DNA of 64,000 nt from Rhynchopus sp. YZ270_cl-10 (GCA_964035575.1 OZ037867.1:620001-684000); one strand, 5' to 3'. Counted from the first letter of the stretch, positions 12,280-23,220 are shown. Numbers and translations are program-made. The notes: generated by a model from the sequence alone, not told the origin.

Positions 12280-12390
12280 TACCCCCTGAGTCCGACAGTC
12301 GGACCCCCTGAGTCCGACAGTCGGACTCAGGGGTCCGACAGACGGACTCTGGAGTCCGTCTGTCGGACTCTGGGGTCCGACAGTCGGACC
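12280..12390. repeat. GTCCGAC palindromic word cluster
   Basis: Runs of TGAGTCCGACAGTCGGAC and its complement, able to form many alternative hairpins, followed by A/T homopolymer palindromes to about 12470. The same words form the cluster at 18066-18205. The left flank (GCACGGTGCGGTCTGTC, about 12236) matches, in reverse complement, the right flank of the other cluster (about 18207-18230), which suggests one element family. Confidence 0.6.
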
Positions 12391-12788
12391 CAAAAAAAAA
12401 AAAAAAATTTTTTTTTGGGCCGAAAAAAAAAATTTTTTTTTGGCCAAAAAAAATTTTTTTGGCCGAAAATCGCCTTGTATAGCCACTACAGTACACATGG
12501 TATAACCAAAATAGCCGTATTTTGGCTGAAAATTTGACTTGAAAATTTTTTTCATTGTTTGGTCAATCTGAGGTTTTCTTTGGATTTTTTGGGCCATTTT
12601 ATGACCTACTACACCCAATTTTTGGGGGATTTTTTTTTTCTTGGTCAAAAAATAGCGCTTGTTGCCTACTACTGGGTATAGGCTTGTTCAGAGGTGTGTA
12701 TTTGGTGTACCCAGACATGGTCAAAACACATGAATTTTGCGTTTTTTTGCATTTTTAGGTTCTCGACCAACCAGGGGGCGACCAATTT

Positions 12789-13732
12789 GGGTACTGGGTA
12801 CTGGGTACTGGGTACTGGGTACTGGGTACTGGGTACTGGGTACTGGGTACTGGGTACTGGGTACTGGGTACTGGGTACTGGGTACTGGGTACTGGGTACT
12901 GGGTACTGGGTACTGGGTACTGGGTACTGGGTACTGGGTACTGGGTACTGGGTACTGGGTACTGGGTACTGGGTACTGGGTACTGGGTACTGGGTACTGG
13001 GTACTGGGTACTGGGTACTGGGTACTGGGTACTGGGTACTGGGTACTGGGTACTGGGTACTGGGTACTGGGTACTGGGTACTGGGTACTGGGTACTGGGT
13101 ACTGGGTACTGGGTACTGGGTACTGGGTACTGGGTACTGGGTACTGGGTACTGGGTACTGGGTACTGGGTACTGGGTACTGGGTACTGGGTACTGGGTAC
13201 TGGGTACTGGGTACTGGGTACTGGGTACTGGGTACTGGGTACTGGGTACTGGGTACTGGGTACTGGGTACTGGGTACTGGGTACTGGGTACTGGGTACTG
13301 GGTACTGGGTACTGGGTACTGGGTACTGGGTACTGGGTACTGGGTACTGGGTACTGGGTACTGGGTACTGGGTACTGGGTACTGGGTACTGGGTACTGGG
13401 TACTGGGTACTGGGTACTGGGTACTGGGTACTGGGTACTGGGTACTGGGTACTGGGTACTGGGTACTGGGTACTGGGTACTGGGTACTGGGTACTGGGTA
13501 CTGGGTACTGGGTACTGGGTACTGGGTACTGGGTACTGGGTACTGGGTACTGGGTACTGGGTACTGGGTACTGGGTACTGGGTACTGGGTACTGGGTACT
13601 GGGTACTGGGTACTGGGTACTGGGTACTGGGTACTGGGTACTGGGTACTGGGTACTGGGTACTGGGTACTGGGTACTGGGTACTGGGTACTGGGTACTGG
13701 GTACTGGGTACTGGGTACTGGGTACTGGGTAC
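12789..13732. repeat. (GGGTACT)n satellite array, about 135 units
   Basis: 944 bp of an apparently perfect 7-bp tandem repeat GGGTACT. Because the period is 7 and the unit has no stop, all frames stay open and read as LGTGYWV or, on the minus strand, STQYPVP. Each unit gives a GGG run spaced by four bases, so quadruplex formation on the + strand is plausible. The array is preceded by TTTGCATTTTTAG, which could serve as an acceptor (12759), and followed by GACAAGGTATGT, which could serve as a donor (13784). A spliced exon is therefore possible but unproven. Confidence 0.95.
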
Positions 13733-14142
13733 CAAGAGAAGGCAGCTTGACAGCAGCGAAGGCGGAGGCTACGGGGAAGACAAGGTATGTAAATGTTTAA
13801 CTTTCAGTTACTTGTGTAGATGCAAACAACACACCCAGTGGTTTGCAGCATTTTATTTTCTTGTGTGCTTTCTCTTCTTTGAATCGAAAGTATGTGAACC
13901 TTATTACATCATGATACAATGCAACGAGGCCGAAACAGCCTCACTAAGGCCTCTGAAAATAAATGTTCAGACTTGGCACTTACTTATGTTTAGGTGCGCC
14001 TCAACCACACGCTTGAATATATTTAATTTGCCACACCTCAGATAGATTTTCCAGATATGCCTATGTTCAGGTGTTCCAGGCCTCGTCACAAATAGACAAA
14101 AAAACAAAAGCCAAAACAACAGAGAGAGAGCCAACAATTTTT
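13733..14142. other. Gene-free stretch
   Basis: No gene. About 13858-13897 shares GTGCTTTCTCTT...GAAAGTA.. TGAA with about 18397-18440, another short dispersed repeat that lies downstream of related repeat clusters in both places. Confidence 0.4.
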
Positions 14143-14442
14143 TATCTCACTTGTGTAATAATGTTTGGCCGCGTTTTCGAAATTCCTTCCTGGAGATTAC
14201 ACAAAATACAGTAGACATTATCTCCGCACACAAAGAACAAAACAAAACCCATGCCGAGAGTAGGCGCAAAAGCAATGTGGAGGAGATCTGCGCATGCAAC
14301 CAAAAGGGTTGCAGTCATAGGACTTCGAGGAACTGTTCACCATACCCAACCTTGACGCCCCGTACTAGGTGGTCATACATCATTTGTCAAATATACTGTA
14401 GGAATTTCGAAAACGCAGCACAACATTATTGCCCGTGAGATA
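14143..14442. mobile_element. TIR element, TATCTCAC ends
   Basis: A 300-bp element with inverted ends of about 40 bp. TATCTCAC, AATAATGTT and GCGTTTTCGAAATTCCT occur in order at the left and in reverse complement at the right. No coding capacity and no certain target duplication. It abuts the next foldback element. Confidence 0.6.
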
Positions 14443-14452
14443 ATAACTATTT

Positions 14453-14990
14453 ATTCGAGTGAAATAAGAACTATTTTATTTCACGCGCCACTAAAAAGGT
14501 GCCCGAGTGCGTTATTTCCCGAGCGAAGCGAGGGGAATAAGAGTGAGAGAGTCACGAGGGTGCCTTTTTAGTGGCAAGTGCAAGAAAATGTTCTTATTTC
14601 ACTCAATATGTAATTTTATTCCACAAGTGAAAAACGTATTTATAGGTGTAAACAGTGGAACGTTGAGCCCACGCTCCACCCCTCACACCACCACACTTCA
14701 AATTACAGATTATTTATTGCCTCTTACACACATGCCTAAACCCACGCGCAAGTTTGCGGAGATGGAGGATGCATATGACAACTTGTTCGACGACATGAAC
14801 AGTGGTGTGCAGTACAGGAAAACATGGGACGATTTCCTCCGTTTCAACAGACTTTCAGGAGCGAACGAGCCCAGGGAAGAACACGTCGTGTCCTTCAGAT
14901 CACTCCGTGATCTTTTATTTCACTCCCCCACCCAATCCTTCACGATTTGCGTGAAATAAAACGTGAAATAAAACGAATCTTATTTCACTC
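14453..14990 (+). mobile_element. Foldback element carrying a recombinase-like fragment
   Basis: Ends are inverted copies of GAGTGAAATAAGA...TTTTATTTCACG. A second inverted repeat (14455-14605) carries GCCACTAAAAAGG in both arms. Inside lies an open frame of 75 codons (14732-14959) described separately. The words GTGAAATAA and TTATTTCAC recur throughout. It is probably a degraded DNA element adjacent to related ones at 15049 and 15683. Confidence 0.5.
14732..14959 (+). pseudogene. Tyrosine-recombinase-like N-terminal fragment
   Basis: A short frame containing YRKTWDDFLRF followed by EPREEHVVSFRSLRD. A tryptophan-containing helix with aromatic spacing and a following P-x-x-E-x-V helix resembles the SAM-like core-binding domain of tyrosine recombinases (Crypton type or related). 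A sister fragment with YKKKWDEFLRF lies on the minus strand at 15880-15998. No catalytic domain is present, so this is at most a remnant. The identification rests on pattern only. Confidence 0.35.
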
Positions 14991-15048
14991 ACTTTTTCAC
15001 CTGTTTACGTTTTTCACGCGTGGTATAAAATTACGTATCGAAAACTAA

Positions 15049-15240
15049 AGTGAACATTATTTAACTGATGGGTGATTCACAAACTGGAATACGTGATACC
15101 CACTCGCTATCGCTCGTGACATCACTTTTATGATTACACTCACTTCACTCATGAAATCAAAATGCTGAACTCCACTCGCTTCGTGAAGTTGAGCCCCAGT
15201 TTGAGTCACCCACCACCTCGTGAAATAATGTTCACTTTAT
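15049..15240. mobile_element. Foldback element, AAAGTGAACATTATTT ends
   Basis: Inverted arms of about 50 bp: AAAGTGAACATTATTT, then GGTGGGTGAxTCAxAAACTGG-like sequence, in each arm. Central part contains CACTCGCT words. Non-coding. No target duplication recognised. Confidence 0.5.
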
Positions 15241-15267
15241 TTCATGAGATAATAATTATCTAACTCA

Positions 15268-15677
15268 TGGTGCTTCCCGGGGGGTGTGCATTTCACAAAT
15301 TTTCACAAAATGTGACAAGTTTTCACAAATTTTCACAACACGAAAACTGCTACAAAATTGTGAAGGCTGGCGAAAAGTGGTGACAAATTGTGAAAAGTTG
15401 TAAAAACAAATGTGAAAAGTTGTGAATTGATTTTTTTTTTTTTTTGTGTGTGCTTTTTTTTTTTTGGGCGGGTGGTGACCCACCCATTGAGGGGCACGCT
15501 GGGATTCACAAGATAGAACGTGATGTGGTGTACCAGTGTACCTGTGTACTGTGTACTGTGTACTGTGTGATGTGCGACGAACGAGAGAAAAAAGGGTAGT
15601 GAAAAGTTGTGAAAAGTTGTGAATAGTTGTGAATTGAATTGAAAATTTGTGAAATGCATACCCCCCGGGAAGCACCA
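15268..15677. mobile_element. Foldback element TGGTGCTTCCC with 5-bp TSD
   Basis: 410 bp with inverted ends of about 39 bp starting TGGTGCTTCCCGGGGGGT and a perfect 5-bp duplication ACTCA outside (15263-15267 and 15678-15682). The arms are built from TTTCACAAATTTTCACAA words and their complement GTGAAAAGTTGTGAA. Non-coding. It shares TGGTGC ends with the elements at 35838 and 57201. Confidence 0.8.
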
Positions 15678-15682
15678 ACTCA

Positions 15683-16560
15683 GTGAAATAAAACTCGTGC
15701 AATTTTGCAGATTATATGCCCTTTGTGTCACTCAATTGTAACCGAGAATGTAAGGCAGTGAGTATTTGATCTGCCCTTTATGTCGCGAAATACTATGTTT
15801 GGTGTTTTGACGTCTTCCAAGCAGATGGATATTCCCTCACTTGCACGCAATCTACCGAGGAACCGACTGCCTTTCTCAAAAGCCAGTACATGTCGGGGTG
15901 TCGAGGTCCGTGTCAATACAAAGCGGACCAAGTCGCTCGAGGTTTGAAAACCGCAAGAACTCGTCCCATTTCTTCTTGTACACCTCCTTGCTTCTCATAC
16001 CCGCTGAGACTTGGTATCCGTAAGTGTCATGTATCCTGTCCTTCTTCGTTTTGGCAGTGTTTGAGGGTGTTTGAGGGGAGTGATGAAAAAGTTCTTTTTT
16101 TTACTGAGTGATTTTTTTAACCAAAAGAAAACCGACGCAGGAGCTTTTCTGGAACTGTTTTATTCTCCCCACCCCAACAACATCACATTTCAGAAAAACA
16201 TTGTTTTTTCGTTTTTGTTCACTTTCTTTTCTTCTCCCTCACACCTGTTTGCTGTGAATTAAATTTTTTCGTTTCGGCCTGGTCGCAAACGCGAGTTTTC
16301 CTGGAAGCGCAGGAAAAATGACTGGGGAGTGTTGGTGGCTCCGTGACGCCACAGAGCCGGCACACTCGTTGAGTGCCTCACAAAACCTCAAATTTATTCC
16401 GCTTTGATTTCATTTATTGTCTTCACGCTTTATCGTTGTTGTTGGGTTGGGAAATAAAATTTCATTCTCCCATACATTATCGGTTACAATTGAGTGACAA
16501 AAGGGCACATTATCACCCACCTTTGTGGGAATTCACAAAATTACACGAGTTTTATCCACT
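15683..16560 (-). mobile_element. Inverted-repeat element with recombinase-like fragment
   Basis: About 15683-15760 and 16470-16560 are inverted copies of each other; both contain AAAACTCGTG, the TTTTG word, GTCACTCAATTGTAACCGA and AATGTA. Between them, on the minus strand at 15880-15998, a frame reads KEVYKKKWDEFLRF, the same motif as at 14732-14959. This makes it likely that the two elements descend from one recombinase-bearing family. The copy is degraded. Confidence 0.45.
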
Positions 16561-17990
16561 TTTTTTACCACATTAACCTCACCTTTCCCGATAACTGCGT
16601 TTCTACACCATACATTTCATTCATTAATCACACTCCACATTTACACTCATCACAGGATCGTGAAATCTGAACTGCATCTGCGATTGTGATGAGAAGCCTC
16701 GCCGCGTCTCCGACATTCAGCAACTCAAAACCCAAAGAGTATCACCCGCATCAATCCATTCTGAGTTTGCGGACTAAGATCTGGGGTGGAAGGGGGATGG
16801 GTACACTTTGTCAGTCACTGCTATTGCCATTTAACCCAGGGAGCATAGCTAGTGCAAGAAATTCGACTTTGGAAACCTTCCGGAAAGTCTGTCCTCTGCT
16901 TGCGGAGGACGAGGCACAAGAAAATATTGCGTTCCCCCAGAAAACCAGTGCACATTTCACACTCCTTGTGGGTGGTTTTGTTGCCTTTTTGTCACAGTAA
17001 TTTTGGCCCAGGCATGCTCTTGAAGCATGACAATTTAGTGTGTATGGGGCAGGGTGTTGTTTTGTTCTGAATTCTCTTTGTTATAACATCTAAGTCAATC
17101 GCGGGTGGTGGTTTGTGTAGCGTGAGGCACTCTTTTTAACAAACTTCCTGCGGCTGCTAAAGCGTTATTTCTTCGGATTTAACAACGTACAGCGTAACAT
17201 AGTGGATTCGCCTGGTCGACACAACCTTTGATAGATATGGGATAACCAACCCCCTTCGACCCCTTGTGGGTTCACTAAACAAGCCCTCGTGGTAGTTAAA
17301 CACGATTGACATTTACATTCCTAGAGATGAAAGAACAAGACAACACTTCTGTACCCGCGCATCAAAATTGTGGAAAACTTTGCACCCCAAACACCCTCAA
17401 CAACGCCCGCCAAAAGGTGTCCCTTGTTGCTGGGAGTTGGTTCTCATGTTTGATGCCTGCACAGCGGGCATTCCTCTGAGTCCAACGCATGTTTGGCCTG
17501 TCTGCGGCGTTGCACTTCAGGTGCACGAAGACAGGGTCTGGTGGTAAATTTTGCGTAGTACTGCGACGTGGTACTGCGTGGGTCTGGGAATTTGGGTACC
17601 TGGGTACAGGATATTGGTTGTCAAAGACATCTCCCACCATGCATTGAGGAGGGTAAGACAGTGTTCGCAGTTTCTACTTGATAGCATTACAACATTTAAC
17701 TTCTCCACGGGGGTCTTGGGCCGTTCACTCGGTTATACCTTGACTACCGGAAGATATTCTTGAGGCCTTTTTGGTCTCTAGAATATCCGGTCTTCCCGAA
17801 CGGAGGCACACTTTGTGTGTTACTACGACCTGGCAATTTCCAGCAGTAGGTTAAGTAATCTTTCTTGTAAATTGTTGGATCATTATCTCCTCAGTGCATG
17901 AATGCCCCACGTGACTGGACACTTTTGTGTTTGTCATGTGGAGCTGTGGTTGCTCTTTCACGACTTTTTTCCTGTTCCTGGGTACCTGTT
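16561..17990. other. Gene-free mixed stretch
   Basis: Open frames of 90-105 codons occur on both strands (for example 16686-17000 + and 17362-17640 -), but I recognise no domain. A hairpin with CCGGA..ATATTCT arms lies near 17740-17800. GGGTACCTGGGTAC simple repeats begin near 17596 and again at 18008. Confidence 0.35.
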
Positions 17991-18065
17991 CCTGGACCTG
18001 GACCTGGGTATCTGGGTACCTGGGTACCTGTGTACCTGGGTACCTGGGTACCTGGGCACCTGGGT

Positions 18066-18205
18066 GTGCCTGTCGGACCCCAGGGTCCGGCAGTCGGACT
18101 CAGGGGTCCGACTGTGAGTCCGACAGTCGGACCCCTGAGTCCGACTGTCGGACTCAGGGGGTCCGACTGTCGGACCCCCTCGGACTCCGACAAAAGGGTC
18201 CGACA
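18066..18205. repeat. GTCCGAC palindromic word cluster, second copy
   Basis: Same words as 12280-12390 (GTCGGACTCAGGGG, GTCCGACAGTCGGAC), preceded by a run of CTGGGTACCTGGGTAC repeats (18000-18055). It ends next to GGACAGACTGCACCGTGTG, which is the reverse complement of sequence at about 12236-12254. Confidence 0.6.
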
Positions 18206-18880
18206 TTTCCAGGACAGACTGCACCGTGTGATGAATAGAAATGGAAAACAACGGATGGTGCGTGCCCGCTTTAGTGTATTGTTTTTCCACTAACATCACT
18301 CACATTCATCAGTGAAAAACACAAACCTTTTGCGGTGCGATAAACGAAAAAGTGTTTTCTTTATTTCATTTAACTGTCATATCCTGAAGTCGTTTTCTAT
18401 TTTTCTGTGCTTTCTCTTTTTGAATGGAAAGTAGATGAAATTAGTGTTGATTTTAGTGTCTGCGTCAGTGTTCACGCTTTCAACTCCTTTTTTCCCCCTC
18501 TTCTCTTCTCTTTGTTTATCAGAGATATTCACAAATTCAACCTTAGTAAACGACCCTGCAATGTTTCTCGAACGGTTGTGTAGTTGTTTTGTTGAGATTT
18601 ATTTTTTGTTTTTCTTTTACCAGAATGCAGCTGTACTGTGGTGCATGCTGATGGTTCCAAAAAAAAACAAAAAAAAAAAAAAAAAAAAAAAAAATACACT
18701 ACCACAACACATAACACACACCGTTACCAAAACCCACACCCCAATTTTGGGCAAATCTCACTCACCCATCACCTTTGATGGGAGGTGGAGGATGTTCTGC
18801 AAAAAAAAGTAAAAAAAATGATCCCATTTTTAACCCCTTTTTCTCATCTCTGAAATCCTTCCCATAACCATCCACCTAAC
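18206..18880. other. Gene-free A/T-rich stretch
   Basis: Contains a 30-nt A run (18665-18694) and T-rich DNA. No coding sequence supported. Confidence 0.4.
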
Positions 18881-21300
18881 AGGGAACATGAGCTGAGTTT
18901 GACACATAAAAGGTTGGGTTTACCCTACTGATGAAGAGAGCCCCATCGGTCCAGCGTATGTCGACAGAACCGAGCAGAGGTTTGGGGAGGGGGGGTGGGG
19001 TAGTTGCAGAGACAAGCGAGGGGTGAGGTGGCTTGCATTCCCTCATGTCTCATGACTCATTCCTCTTCATTTGAGACCCGGGTGTCTCCATCTTATCTTA
19101 ACCGTTTTGTGGTGAAGGTTTGCGGAGGGGAACCAGCGCTATTCGATGTATTCGGGTGACTGCATTTTTGCGTGTTGAGTAGATTGAATCCTGAAGGGTG
19201 GGTGGGTGCAATGTGACGTAGAGGTGCATGGTGCTGGGGAGAGGGGGTGAGGTGGCTTGCATTCCCTCATGTCTCTCCATTTGAGACCCGGGGTGTCTCC
19301 CATCTTACCATAACCGTTGTGAAGGTTTGTGGAGGGGAAACAGCTTTCTTTGCGAAAGGTAGCTGCGTCTTTGCGTTCAGTAGACTGGATCCTGAAGGGT
19401 GGGTGGGTGCAATGTGACGTAGGTGCGTGGTGCTGGGGAGGGGGGGAATTGGATGAGAGATGAGAGGGTTTGACAAGGTGACTGGATTGGATGGCTTAGG
19501 ATTATGTTGTCAATGATTCTTTGGTGCGTGTGTGTGCTTTCATTGGGCTGGTATTGGTGAGTCGGAGGTTTGGCAGGAGGGAGTGGAGGAGGGGTTGGAG
19601 AGAAGGTGTGGGGGGGTTTTTTTTTTGTGATGAGGGAGTGAGCAAACACAATACGTCGTCAGTGCAACACCTGATGGTCGGATCTGTTGTGCTCACTGCC
19701 CGGCAAGGTGAGGTGAGGTGAGGCGAAAAAGGAGGAGGGTAGGTTGCTCTGTGGCATCAACCCTGCTGGATCAGACACGTTGTGTACTACTTGAGGAGAA
19801 CAGTAGTTGGGGGGGGGATTGGGCTCATTTTTTCGTCACACCGGTTCACGCATATGATGGCATCTTGCCACCATTTTCTCTTGCTGGAACTGTGAATGAG
19901 ATGAGAAAAAAAGAGCTCTGGGGGGGATGGGGGGGTGGGGGTAATGTGAATTCCGACCTCTAGGCAAGAGGTTGGGTCTCTCTCTGTGCTGTCTGTTGTG
20001 CCGAAATGAAGCGCTGAAGTAGCCCTGCTGAACGTCTGTGGATATGGGGTTAAAAGGGGAGAGGGGGTCGAGACAGGAAACACTGTGGCGTGGAGTAGGT
20101 TCTGTTGCGAGGTTTCTCTTTGAATCCTTCTGACGTCCCTTTTTGAATGTTAGGGCTAGCTAACAGCATTTCTGATCATCCTGGGTTGTAGGTTGGTATT
20201 CCACAGAATGCTGAAGGTTTTCTCCTTACATCTTCTGTTGTTGGCTGCAGGGTACTTGGACGTGGGTCAGCGGGAGGTGCCTGCATCAATAACTTCACTT
20301 TCATAGTTCTCTTCCGTGCTGCTATGAGATGAGGTTTCTGAAAATGGATCATTAGCAAATGGACACGAGAAAACCCCTATTGTGCAGAGGCACTATTAGG
20401 GAGTCTCCATGCATGCAGCAGTGTTGTGGGGAGGGGGAGGGGGTTTTTTGCTTGAGGTGGGTCTGCATGGTAGTATAGCCTCAGGTTTGTGGAGGAATGT
20501 TGCGTTATCACCGACAGCATGCCGTTCGATAGAGTTGATGGTGCAGTACGAAATGGGGGGTAAAATCATGGGTTCAGGTGTTGTTGATCATCATCTTGTC
20601 AAACCTTTGCTATTTGTTTGGTCATGCAATCATGGATGCAGAATTGGCAGTGTATTGCAGTGTATCGCGAAGGGCTCGGCCATGAGGGGGATGCGGCTTC
20701 TGTGGAAGGGGTTCGTTCTCACCATCTCTTTGGGGTATGGGTCAGATGGGACAGTGGGCTGAGCTGTACTGGGTGGACGGTGAACAGAGGTGAGGCCGTA
20801 GTGTGAGGAGTGGACTCAACTGCTGTTGCAAGGGGAGATGTGATAGGATGGGGAGGGGGGAGGGGGGAGAGGGGAGAGGGGGGGGAAATTGCGCTGCGCA
20901 GAGAGAGTTGAATGCTGTGTCGTGTCGTTTATGGGGTGACTGTACGGTACAATGACTCAAGCATGAGAGGCTTGGGTTCATCTCAGATCATGAATGGGGG
21001 GAGGTTGTGTCGCTCTGTTGTTTCTGTGCGTATGCTGTGTGGATCAAGACGAAGGTGTTTCCATGCTCATCGCTGTCTTCAGCCATGTGCGCTGTTTTCT
21101 TCTGTTTGTTCTAGTGGGGTTCGGGAGGGGGAGGGGATCATAGAAGCGGGTAAGCGGCGGGAGTAACTATTACTCTCGTAAGGTAGCCAAATGACTCGTC
21201 ATTAAGGACGCGTTTTGAATGGGGCAATGACATTCCTTCTGTCCTCACCTATCTGATACTGCAGGGGGAACGGGGCTTGAAACTGACAGCGGCCAGGGCT
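18881..21300. other. G/T-rich gene-free stretch with a tandem duplication
   Basis: Third G-rich desert. About 19065-19450 is two diverged tandem copies of a unit of roughly 190 bp; both contain TTTGAGACCCGG, GGGTGGGTGGGTGCAATGTG and GGTGCTGGGGAG. A partial repeat P copy lies at 20220-20295, ending GGTGCCTGCATCAATAAC. No gene is supported. Confidence 0.5.
20953..20986 (+). repeat. ACGAGAG-type stem-loop, CAAGC stem
   Basis: Stem CAAGC/GCTTG with loop ATGAGAG, then GGTTCATCTCAG. Compared with the CTAAGC/GCTTAG copies both sides of the stem have changed together. Confidence 0.6.
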
Positions 21301-21317
21301 TATTCCAGGTACTCTGG

Positions 21318-21437
21318 GGGGGAGCTCTAGTGTTGGTTTAGTACAGCACCCAAAAAGTTCAGTACAGTTTAGTACAAGTTTAATACGCCTGTTTTAAACA
21401 CCCGATATTAAACCTGCCAACACTGGGGAGCTCCCCC
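21318..21437. mobile_element. Short inverted-repeat element, GGGGGAGCTC ends
   Basis: 120 bp. GGGGGAGCTC plus AGTGTTGG at the left match the reverse complement of the right end, with a 1-2 base length difference. The interior repeats TTTAGTACA words. Non-coding; no clear target duplication. Confidence 0.5.
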
Positions 21438-21658
21438 GTGATTTTTTTTTGAGCTGGTTGTTCCCCACCCCTGGCATTTTGCTGACTCTCGAGTGGTTTT
21501 CAGGCAAACGTAGGAACGGATAGGTTTCTTCGGTAATTCTAGTGATGTGACCCCAACATGCCTCGCGCAATGATGACAGTTCTGTACCGTGCGTCTGCGG
21601 CGCCATGGGCCTTTGTACCCTACCTACCATGCCGCCGAAGCTTTTTTTTCGGGAGTAC

Positions 21659-21868
21659 CTGTAAGCTCACAACTCTACAGCGGCAGATGGGCCGCCGGCT
21701 GACGAGCGGTTGTGAACCGCCCTCGTTCTCTTACGGTACGGGCCAGTCATTAGGTTTCCTTTTTACATCTACTGTTGTAGGCCACAGGGTATTTGTGCTT
21801 TCATCCGGATGGCTGGCATCGTACAGTGGGTCAGTCGGAGGTGCCTGCATCAACAACTACAGTTTTTT
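21659..21868 (+). repeat. Dispersed repeat P, full-length copy 2
   Basis: Highly similar to 9741-9944 across its length, including GGGCCGCCGGCTGACGAGCGG, CATCCGGATGGCTGGCATCG and GTCAGTCGGAGGTGCCTGC, ending in poly-T. The DNA just after it (21869-22050) carries GCGCCTGCGGCGC words like those inside the hAT-type elements. Confidence 0.6.
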
Positions 21869-22248
21869 TTTTGCGCCTGCGGCGCACATTTCAGGGTGTG
21901 CAGTCTCGAAGTGTCGCAACACACACTGCCTTCAATCTCGTATTCTGAAGAAGCCAGAACGTACAATGGTGCCCACAAAATTCTCCGCATGTAAAGTACG
22001 TAATTGTGAAAATCGCGTACCGTGCGCCTGCGGCTCCCATCCCACCAAATTTCAAGCACTAGAAAAAAATTATTTTGACCAGCAAAATTTTCTCCCCCAG
22101 ATTCGAACCCCGAATCCTAGAATAGGCCCTGGCAGCGGGGAACAAAGACTTTGCTGGGGTTTGCAGAGGGGAAAGAAGACCCTGTTGAGTTTGACTCTAG
22201 TCTGCCTTTGTGCAGTGACATGAGAGGTGTAGTTATAGGTGGGAGCAA

Positions 22249-22312
22249 GGCGACCACTCGACCATGGTTTGAGGTCTTTCGTGGTGGTCGACCACGTGGT
22301 CGAGTGGTCGCC
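22249..22312. repeat. Perfect-arm palindrome GGCGACCACTCGACCA
   Basis: Arms GGCGACCACTCGACCA and TGGTCGAGTGGTCGCC surround a 32-nt middle that itself contains a second, partial pair GTGGTCGACCAC. It is probably a miniature foldback element; GTGGGAG words occur nearby on both sides but not directly at the ends. Confidence 0.5.
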
Positions 22313-22666
22313 GTGGTGGGAGGCTTCAATGGAATGCCACTACTCTTACCGTTGGGTTCGTAGGTCTCTGCCTCTGGAGCTCATGGCGGGTGGGCGTTGA
22401 TTGGGATGATGACTACACTGTGATTCTGCTATTATATTCCGTTTCAGCATCTTACCCGGGGGTACACGGTCACTGCGTAGTCAGGGAGGAGGGAAGGGAA
22501 GGAGGCAGGGGGGAGGAAAATTAGACCCGCTGCTCGGTTGGGGTTGGGAGACAGGGGTTCTTCTTTATTTTGTTTTGTTTGAGGACATTTCACTTTCTTT
22601 TTCCTCAACAAAAATAAGGAGAGCTCTCTCATCTCTGCGCGCTTAAACGGATGGGATGTGCCGTCT

Positions 22667-23217
22667 CTAGTTCACCACCACTTCGGACAATGTTTGAAGG
22701 CACCCCTGCTCAGAAAAGTCTTCCGTTGTCAGAGTCAGCAATTCCTCGTAGTCATCATCCTCCGTACATAAGTCTTCTTGCACAGTTTGGTTCTCAGTTT
22801 GTCTCTGTGCGAAAGTGCCTGCGTTTGGTACTGAATACTTCGTGAATGTCACCTTCAAGCGGGACCAAGAGGGTTAGCTATGTCTTTGCGCATCCACTCT
22901 CTAGAAGAGTGATTTCCGACACCAATAAAAGTGTCTGAGGGAAGCTCCCCAAATGCATCAGATATTTTTTTTGCGAAACCTCGTTGCCGAGTTTCTTACT
23001 CCGCAACGTCCTGCTGTGAACCATCCCCTGCGTTCTGTCTCAGCAACCCTGAGAGGTTCAAGCGGACTCGTCTTCTGTCTTTCCAAAGCTCGAAAAATAT
23101 TTGTAAGACAATACGATATGGTGACATTCTGAATGAATCATCTCTACGACAATAAGAGGGCCAGCCAAATTTCAAAACCCAGCGTTCTGCGCAACAACGA
23201 TAATGCTTCACCTTCAC
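22667..23217 (-). pseudogene. Possible degraded coding sequence
   Basis: On the minus strand several short frames in succession look protein-like rather than low-complexity: a basic Trp/Arg-rich piece (about 22996-23217), a middle piece containing GNHSSREWMRKDIANPLG, and an acidic piece (about 22667-22858). They are not in one frame. I do not recognise the family. It could be a relic of a mobile element or of a host gene. This is the only place where minus-strand coding seems at all likely. Confidence 0.3.
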
Positions 23218-23220
23218 ATA

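Noticed and set aside
12789-13732. GGGTACT array as a telomere
   Set aside because: It is interstitial with normal DNA on both sides and does not match known telomere repeats; kept only as a testable idea.
12694-13800. Open frames of 326-368 codons across the GGGTACT array on both strands
   Set aside because: A stop-free 7-bp unit is automatically open in all frames; no independent sign of translation.
17362-17708. Minus-strand frame containing NARCAGIKHENQLPATRDTF
   Set aside because: Looks slightly protein-like, but I find no domain, start context or splice support.
3142-18932. CTGATGA cores at about 3142 and 18926 as hammerhead ribozymes
   Set aside because: No GAAA segment or matching stems in the right places; they appear to be part of an ACCCTACTGATGAAG repeat.
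22099-22122. GATTCGGGGTTCGAATC on the minus strand as a tRNA T-arm
   Set aside because: No acceptor, D-arm or anticodon arm can be built around it; it is a short hairpin.
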